In this document: positions 59,751-64,000 of the stretch, piece after piece | How the letters are laid out: the number at the start of each line of letters is the position of its first letter | Numbering within the stretch: position 1 is the stretch's first letter | NCBI RefSeq assembly: GCF_003696265.1 | Contig: NZ_RFFH01000006.1 | Span: forward strand, 283,159 to 347,158 | From: Nocardia stercoris | GTDB lineage: Bacteria > Actinomycetota > Actinomycetes > Mycobacteriales > Mycobacteriaceae | Length of the DNA stretch: 64,000 nt | Reading direction: 5' to 3' | Notes under the pieces: model-generated | Database searches by the model: none | Seen by the model: only the letters and a program-made list of their open reading frames with translations | What the model was told of the DNA's origin: nothing | Made by a program: the position numbers and the translations under genes

Positions 59751-61847
59751 CTACTGGACCGGCCGTGTCAGGTCGTAGATAGTGTTGCCGCCCACGGTGA
59801 TCGCGGTGTAGTGCGTGCGGACCCAGTCGGTGATGCTGCTCCCGTTGCCGCCGCCACCGCCGGGCCCACCCATCCCGCCGGGGATGAAGTAGTGGATCCG
59901 GCCGCCGGCGACGTACTGCTCGAACTGATCGAGGGTGGGCGAAGCGTCGCCTCCGGTGAAGCCACCGATCGCCATGATCGATGTGCCGGTAGACAATTCG
60001 AGCGGCACGGCGGCCATCGAGCCGATCGAAGCGGCGGCCCAATGGGTTCCGGCGGTCCGCAGCAGCGCCTGGAGTGCGGTGTTACCGGCCACGCCCGGTC
60101 CGCCGAAGCCGTCGTGCCCATCGCCGAGCGAATTCGGCTCGGACGGTTGGTGATCGGTGCTGCCGGGGTCCGAGCCATTCGGTGCGGGCAGTCCGTTCGG
60201 CGGGGTCATGCCGTCGGGCGGCATCATTCCCGCGCCGTTCGGCGGGATCGTAACCCCAGGCGCCCCAGGCAATCCGAATGGCCGACCGCTGCCCGGGTGG
60301 CCCGTCCAGCGCATCCCGTCTCCGTTCGGGCCGGATACCGGGATGCCGCCGGTGTGCGGGGTCGCAACCGTGGCGAGCGTGTAGGCGGTGGTGCCGAGAA
60401 GGCTGAATACTACTGCGGCAGTTGCGATCACGGCCGTGAGGCGGCCCGGGTTCGCGGCGCGCAGGAGCAGCGCGGCCGCCGCTGCGACCGCTCCGATCAG
60501 GACGATCCAGCGCAGGGCCGGGTACCAGTGCGGCGCTCGGTCCAGCAGGGCGAAACCCCACACCCCGGTGCCGGCCGACAGGACGGCCAGCGTGGCCCGG
60601 GCCGCGAGGTGCACGCGTCGAATCCACAACTCGCGCAACGAGATTCCGACCACAGCCGCGATCGCCGGCGCCAGCGCGGTGGTGTAGTACGGGTGCATCG
60701 TCCCCTGCATATAGCTGAAGACCACCGCGGCGACCAGCAACCAGCCGCCCCACAGCACCAACCCGGCCCGCGTGCGGTCGGTGCGCGGTGCCCGGCGGGT
60801 GAGCCACAGACCGGCCACCAGGCCGATCAGGGCCGCGGGCAGCAGCCAGGAGATCTCGGTGCCCATCGCGGTGCCGAACATTCGGGTGATGCCGGTCGTG
60901 CCGCCGAAGCCGGGAATACCACCGGGTCCGCCGGGACCACCCGGGCCGCCGCCGTGGTTACCGGAATTACCGAGCACCCGCCCGAGACCGTTGTATCCCA
61001 GGGCCAATTCGAGCAGCGAGTTGTCGGTCGAGCCGCCGATGTAGGGCCGGGACGCGGCGGGCCACAGCGCCACCAGCGCGACGAACCAGCCACCGGACAC
61101 CACCAGTGCGGCGACGGCACCGACCGATGCGACCAGGCGAGCGCCGATTCCGATCGGCGCCGCGATCAGGAACACCAGACCCAGCGCGGGCAGCACCAGC
61201 AGGGCCTGCATCATCTTGGTCAGGAAGCCGAAGCCGAGCGCCACCCCCGCACCGGCGAGCCACCAGCCGCTGCCGATCTCGGTGGCCCGCGCCGTGCAGT
61301 ACGCCGCGGCCACCAACAGCAGCACCAGCAGCGCGTCCGGATTGTCGAACCGGAACATCAGCGCCGCAACGGGTGTCACGGCGAGTACGGCGCCGGCCAG
61401 CAGTCCGGCCGCCGGACCGCTCCAGCGCCGGACCGCCGCATGCACCAGCGCCACCGACCCCACGCCCATCAGCGCCTGGGGCAGCAGCAGCGAGAACGAG
61501 CTGAAGCTCAGCAGTCGGCCGGACAGGCCCATCACCCACATGGCGGCGGGTGGCTTGTCGACGGTGATCGAATTGCCGGCGTCCAAGGAACCGAACAGCA
61601 GGGCTTTCCAGTCCTGAGTCCCCGCTTGGGCAGCGGCGGCGTAGAAGTCGTTGGCATATCCGGAGGCGGTCAGATCCCACAGGTACAGCGCGGCGGTCAC
61701 GAGCAGCAGCCCGATCAGTCCGGGCCGCGCCCAGCGGGGTTCGGCGGGCGTGCCGAGGAGCAGGCGGTGCCACAGCGGACGCTGCGCCGATTCGCCGTGT
61801 TCGACGTCGCTCACGCGGTGCGGGGTCTCGACAGATGCGGTGGTCAT
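59751..61847 (-). CDS. GT39/ArnT-type glycosyltransferase, polyprenyl-linked
   Basis: 698 residues from an ATG at 61847. About twelve membrane helices follow a short cytosolic N-terminus. ASGYANDFYAAAAQAGTQDW KALLFGSLDAGNSITVDKPP is the conserved loop with the catalytic acidic residues of actinobacterial GT39-like (ArnT/PMT) enzymes. The C-terminal soluble domain (~600-698, GNTALQALLRTAGTHWAAAS onward) resembles the YkcB end domain, and a Gly/Pro/Asn-rich linker lies before it. It likely transfers a sugar from a polyprenyl phosphate to an envelope acceptor. The adjacent two-component genes face the same way. Confidence 0.85.
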   Translation of the reverse strand: MTTASVETPHRVSDVEHGESAQRPLWHRLLLGTPAEPRWARPGLIGLLLVTAALYLWDLTASGYANDFYAAAAQAGTQDWKALLFGSLDAGNSITVDKPPAAMWVMGLSGRLLSFSSFSLLLPQALMGVGSVALVHAAVRRWSGPAAGLLAGAVLAVTPVAALMFRFDNPDALLVLLLVAAAYCTARATEIGSGWWLAGAGVALGFGFLTKMMQALLVLPALGLVFLIAAPIGIGARLVASVGAVAALVVSGGWFVALVALWPAASRPYIGGSTDNSLLELALGYNGLGRVLGNSGNHGGGPGGPGGPGGIPGFGGTTGITRMFGTAMGTEISWLLPAALIGLVAGLWLTRRAPRTDRTRAGLVLWGGWLLVAAVVFSYMQGTMHPYYTTALAPAIAAVVGISLRELWIRRVHLAARATLAVLSAGTGVWGFALLDRAPHWYPALRWIVLIGAVAAAAALLLRAANPGRLTAVIATAAVVFSLLGTTAYTLATVATPHTGGIPVSGPNGDGMRWTGHPGSGRPFGLPGAPGVTIPPNGAGMMPPDGMTPPNGLPAPNGSDPGSTDHQPSEPNSLGDGHDGFGGPGVAGNTALQALLRTAGTHWAAASIGSMAAVPLELSTGTSIMAIGGFTGGDASPTLDQFEQYVAGGRIHYFIPGGMGGPGGGGGNGSSITDWVRTHYTAITVGGNTIYDLTRPVQ

Positions 61848-62132
61848 GCTACGACCCTCGCCGCGCGCTGTGGGTTCGATATTGGTCTCCGCTGTGTGTT
61901 CCCTGTGGACGGATCGAGTGGCGTGCGCAGCCCGGCACATGCGGCACTCATCGCGCACCCAGCCGCCGGTGCCAGGCTCGGTCGTGCCGCGCCGGATTCG
62001 GGCGCGACGACACGAGAAGCTTCATGGGTTACCCGATACCGTTCCGGGCCATGGCCACCGGTGCCGTCGCCGTCGGCTTGCTCGGGCCCGATTCGCTCGA
62101 GCTACCGCCTCATCGCGGCGGCACGACGAAAC

Positions 62133-63656
62133 TCAGGCGCCCGAACCGCTCTGCGGCAGCCGGACTGTGAATTCGGTTCGGCCGGGGACACTTTCGACCG
62201 AGATGTCACCACCGTGCGCCTTCACTACGGCGATCACGATGGACAGCCCCAGCCCGGTGCTGCCGGCCCGGCGGGAGCGGGACGAGTCACCGCGCGCGAA
62301 CCGCTCGAATACTTCCGGCAGCAGATCCGCGGGAATCCCGGGGCCGTCGTCGGTGACCCGCCAGATCGCGCCACCGTGCCCGTCGGCCGCCAGCGCGGTG
62401 GTGACCGTGCAGCCCGCGGCGGTGTGGGTGCGGGCGTTGGCCAGCAGGTTCGCCAGCACCTGATGCAGCCGGGCCGCATCGCCGCGGATCACCACCGGCT
62501 CGTCGGGTAGTTCCAGCGCCCAATGATGGTCCGGGCCGGCGACGTGCGCGTCACTGACCGCGTCCACGGTCAACTGGGTCAGATCCACCGGACCGAATTC
62601 GATACCGCGGCCGGCGTCCAGCTGGGCCAACAGCAGCATGTCCTCGACCAAGGCGCTCATCCGGATCGACTCCGAGGCGACCCGGTCCATCGCGTGCGCT
62701 ACCTGTTCCGGCAGTTGCGCGCGATCCCGTTGTGCCAGTTCGGCATAGCCGCGAACCGCGGTGAGCGGGGTGCGCAGTTCGTGGCTGGCGTCGGCGAGGA
62801 ACTGCCGCACCCGGGATTCACTGGCGTGACGGGCGCTCAGCGCGCCGGCGATGTGATCGAGCATGCGGTTGATCGCGGCACCGAGCTTGCCGACCTCGGT
62901 CCGGGGGTCGGCGGCCGGCACCCGCATCGGCAACTCGACGTCGCCCCGGTCCAGACGCAGGTCGGCGACCCGGCCGGCGGTCGCGGCGACCCGGTCCAGC
63001 GGGGCGAGCGCGTGCCGGATCACCCAGATCCCGGCGGTGATCGCGACAACTACCACGACGGCGGTCACGACCAGCAGAATCAGCAGTACCCGCACGAGTA
63101 TCGCGTCGACCCCGGTCAACGGTTGCCCGGTCACCACCAGGTCTCCCGCCCACGTCGCCGCGGCGGCGACGCGGTAACGCCCCTCACCGTCGAGGTCGAG
63201 GGTGACGGTGCGTCCCGGCGGCACTCCGGCGAGCTGCGCCGCGGCGGTCGGCGACAGCAGGTGTTGGGTGCCGTCCGCGTCGATCCGGGCTGCCGCCTCG
63301 GTCCGGCCGCCGGAGACCAGGGCGCCGATCGTATTCGGCTGCACGCCAGGGCGATCCACGAAATCCGGTCCCGGTCCGCCGCGGGGCGGGAACGGCGGCA
63401 AGCCGCGCAGGTCGGGAGGTGGCGGACCCATGCTCGGCCCCCCGCCCGCAGCCATCAGCGAATGTTGTTCGGCCTCTGCCAGTCCGGAGTCGAGTTGGCG
63501 AATCAGGAACTGCTGCAACGCGATTTCGGTGGCAGCGCCGATTCCGACGACCACGACGACCAGCAGCAGCACCTGCCCGACCAGCAGCCGAAAGCGCAAC
63601 GACCACTGCCGGGGCGACCACCGGCGGCCCGGTTCAGGAGGTGGGTTTGAGGACAT
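62133..63656 (-). CDS. Sensor histidine kinase (HAMP-HisKA-HATPase)
   Basis: 507 residues. A first membrane helix at ~22-46 and a second at ~188-210 enclose a ~140-residue external sensor rich in Gly/Pro (PPPPDLRGLPPFPPRGGPGP). HAMP follows, then the phosphorylated His in FLADASHELRTPLTAVRGYA (about residue 292). The ATPase domain has LANLLANARTHTAAG (N box), TDDGPGIPADLLPEVFERF and GSTGLGLSIVIAV. It overlaps the response regulator gene by 23 bp. Signal unknown; its target may include the adjacent glycosyltransferase. Confidence 0.93.
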   Translation of the reverse strand: MSSNPPPEPGRRWSPRQWSLRFRLLVGQVLLLVVVVVGIGAATEIALQQFLIRQLDSGLAEAEQHSLMAAGGGPSMGPPPPDLRGLPPFPPRGGPGPDFVDRPGVQPNTIGALVSGGRTEAAARIDADGTQHLLSPTAAAQLAGVPPGRTVTLDLDGEGRYRVAAAATWAGDLVVTGQPLTGVDAILVRVLLILLVVTAVVVVVAITAGIWVIRHALAPLDRVAATAGRVADLRLDRGDVELPMRVPAADPRTEVGKLGAAINRMLDHIAGALSARHASESRVRQFLADASHELRTPLTAVRGYAELAQRDRAQLPEQVAHAMDRVASESIRMSALVEDMLLLAQLDAGRGIEFGPVDLTQLTVDAVSDAHVAGPDHHWALELPDEPVVIRGDAARLHQVLANLLANARTHTAAGCTVTTALAADGHGGAIWRVTDDGPGIPADLLPEVFERFARGDSSRSRRAGSTGLGLSIVIAVVKAHGGDISVESVPGRTEFTVRLPQSGSGA

Positions 63657-64000
63657 ATCCGGCGCCCCGCAGCGTGTGGATCATCGGCTCGCGGCCGCTG
63701 TCGATCTTCTTGCGCAGGTAGGAAACGTACAGCTCGACGATATTGGACCGGCCGCCGAAGTCGTAGCTCCACACCCGGTCCAGGATCTGCGCCTTGCTGA
63801 GCACGCGTCGCGGATTACGCATGAGGAAGCGCAGCAGCTCGAATTCGGTGGCGGTCAGCTCGATCGGCTCACCCGCCCGCCACACCTCGTGACTGTCCTC
63901 GTCGAGCACCAGATCGCCGACGATCACCTGCGCGCCGGACTCGGCCTCGGCGATTCCGGTCCGGCGCAGCAGGCCGCGCAGCCGCAGCACGACCTCCTCG
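63634..64000 (-). CDS. OmpR-family response regulator, C-terminal part (cut by window end)
   Basis: Only ~121 residues are inside the window. They contain the winged-helix DNA-binding domain: LTATEFELLRFLMRNPRRVL SKAQILDRVW, then IVELYVSYLRKKID and IHTLRGAGYVLKP. The receiver domain lies beyond base 64000. It overlaps the kinase gene downstream, as expected for a cognate pair. Confidence 0.93.
   Translation of the reverse strand, partial: EEVVLRLRGLLRRTGIAEAESGAQVIVGDLVLDEDSHEVWRAGEPIELTATEFELLRFLMRNPRRVLSKAQILDRVWSYDFGGRSNIVELYVSYLRKKIDSGREPMIHTLRGAGYVLKPTS

Overview
The window is high-GC (about 68-70 %) actinobacterial chromosome. The gene content points to the mycolate-containing Mycobacteriales, most probably Nocardia. 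Reasons: actinobacterial forms of the S10-spc-alpha ribosomal cluster, an EspI-like Pro-rich MinD-type ATPase, an LpqN-type protein, F420-dependent and DUF4254/DUF6585/DUF2637 proteins, and a Tat/lipobox M13 peptidase. Genus is inferred from protein families only. The first 60 bases are abnormal G/C runs and look like a contig edge or poor sequence.

Layout. (1) 84-3308: two small-peptide areas flanking a DUF1772 membrane protein, a divergent LysR regulator and an F420-type LLM oxidoreductase. (2) 3437-8252, minus strand: the alpha operon infA-rpmJ-rpsM-rpsK-rpsD-rpoA-rplQ-truA with a clear promoter and several hairpins. (3) 8432-20827: EspI-like ATPase with long internal repeats, a decayed gene, the Pnkp-Hen1 RNA-repair pair, a DUF4254 / GntR-GNAT divergent locus, dtd, an anchored beta-domain protein and a PIG-L deacetylase. 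(4) 20808-40250: about 19 kb of almost entirely minus-strand metabolic genes resembling a small-molecule biosynthetic locus. Part A (20808-26161) is TfdA/TauD dioxygenase, P5C-reductase-like enzyme, methyltransferase, SolA-like flavin oxidase and DHA2 exporter, packed with overlaps. Part B (26789-40250) is malic enzyme, metZ, aminotransferase, ThDP enzyme, SDR, PaaK-like ligase, dapA, LysR, SCO6745-like protein, M20 peptidase, CMP-sialate-synthetase-like cytidylyltransferase and a hydrolase. (5) 40372-50786, minus strand: spc operon rplN-rplX-rplE-rpsN // rpsH-rplF-rplR-rpsE-rpmD-rplO-secY-adk-map, interrupted at 46096-49100 by three unrelated genes. (6) 50913-64000: M13 peptidase, DUF4190/septum-formation-type protein, pseudouridine synthase, DUF2637 protein, DUF6585 protein, small secreted protein, an XRE regulator divergent from a second methionine aminopeptidase, a GT39-type glycosyltransferase, and a histidine kinase with the 3' end of its response regulator.

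How the parts work together. The ribosomal genes that are usually one contiguous block are here broken in at least three places: upstream of rplN, between rpsN and rpsH, and between map and infA. Each downstream part has its own promoter of the same design (TTGGYC, 17-18 bp, TANACT), and the interruption after rpsN begins with a strong terminator. The 32 kb between map and infA therefore carries both the RNA-repair/EspI-like region and the putative biosynthetic locus. That locus is the best candidate for an undescribed system. Its genes could build an amino-acid-derived acid (aminotransferase, ThDP enzyme, MetZ and DapA chemistry), activate and reduce it (PaaK-like ligase plus SDR), tailor an amine or imine (SolA-like oxidase, P5CR-like reductase, methyltransferase, TfdA-like hydroxylase) and export it (MFS). 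The product cannot be read from sequence alone, and some members (dapA, metZ, malic enzyme) may simply be primary metabolism.
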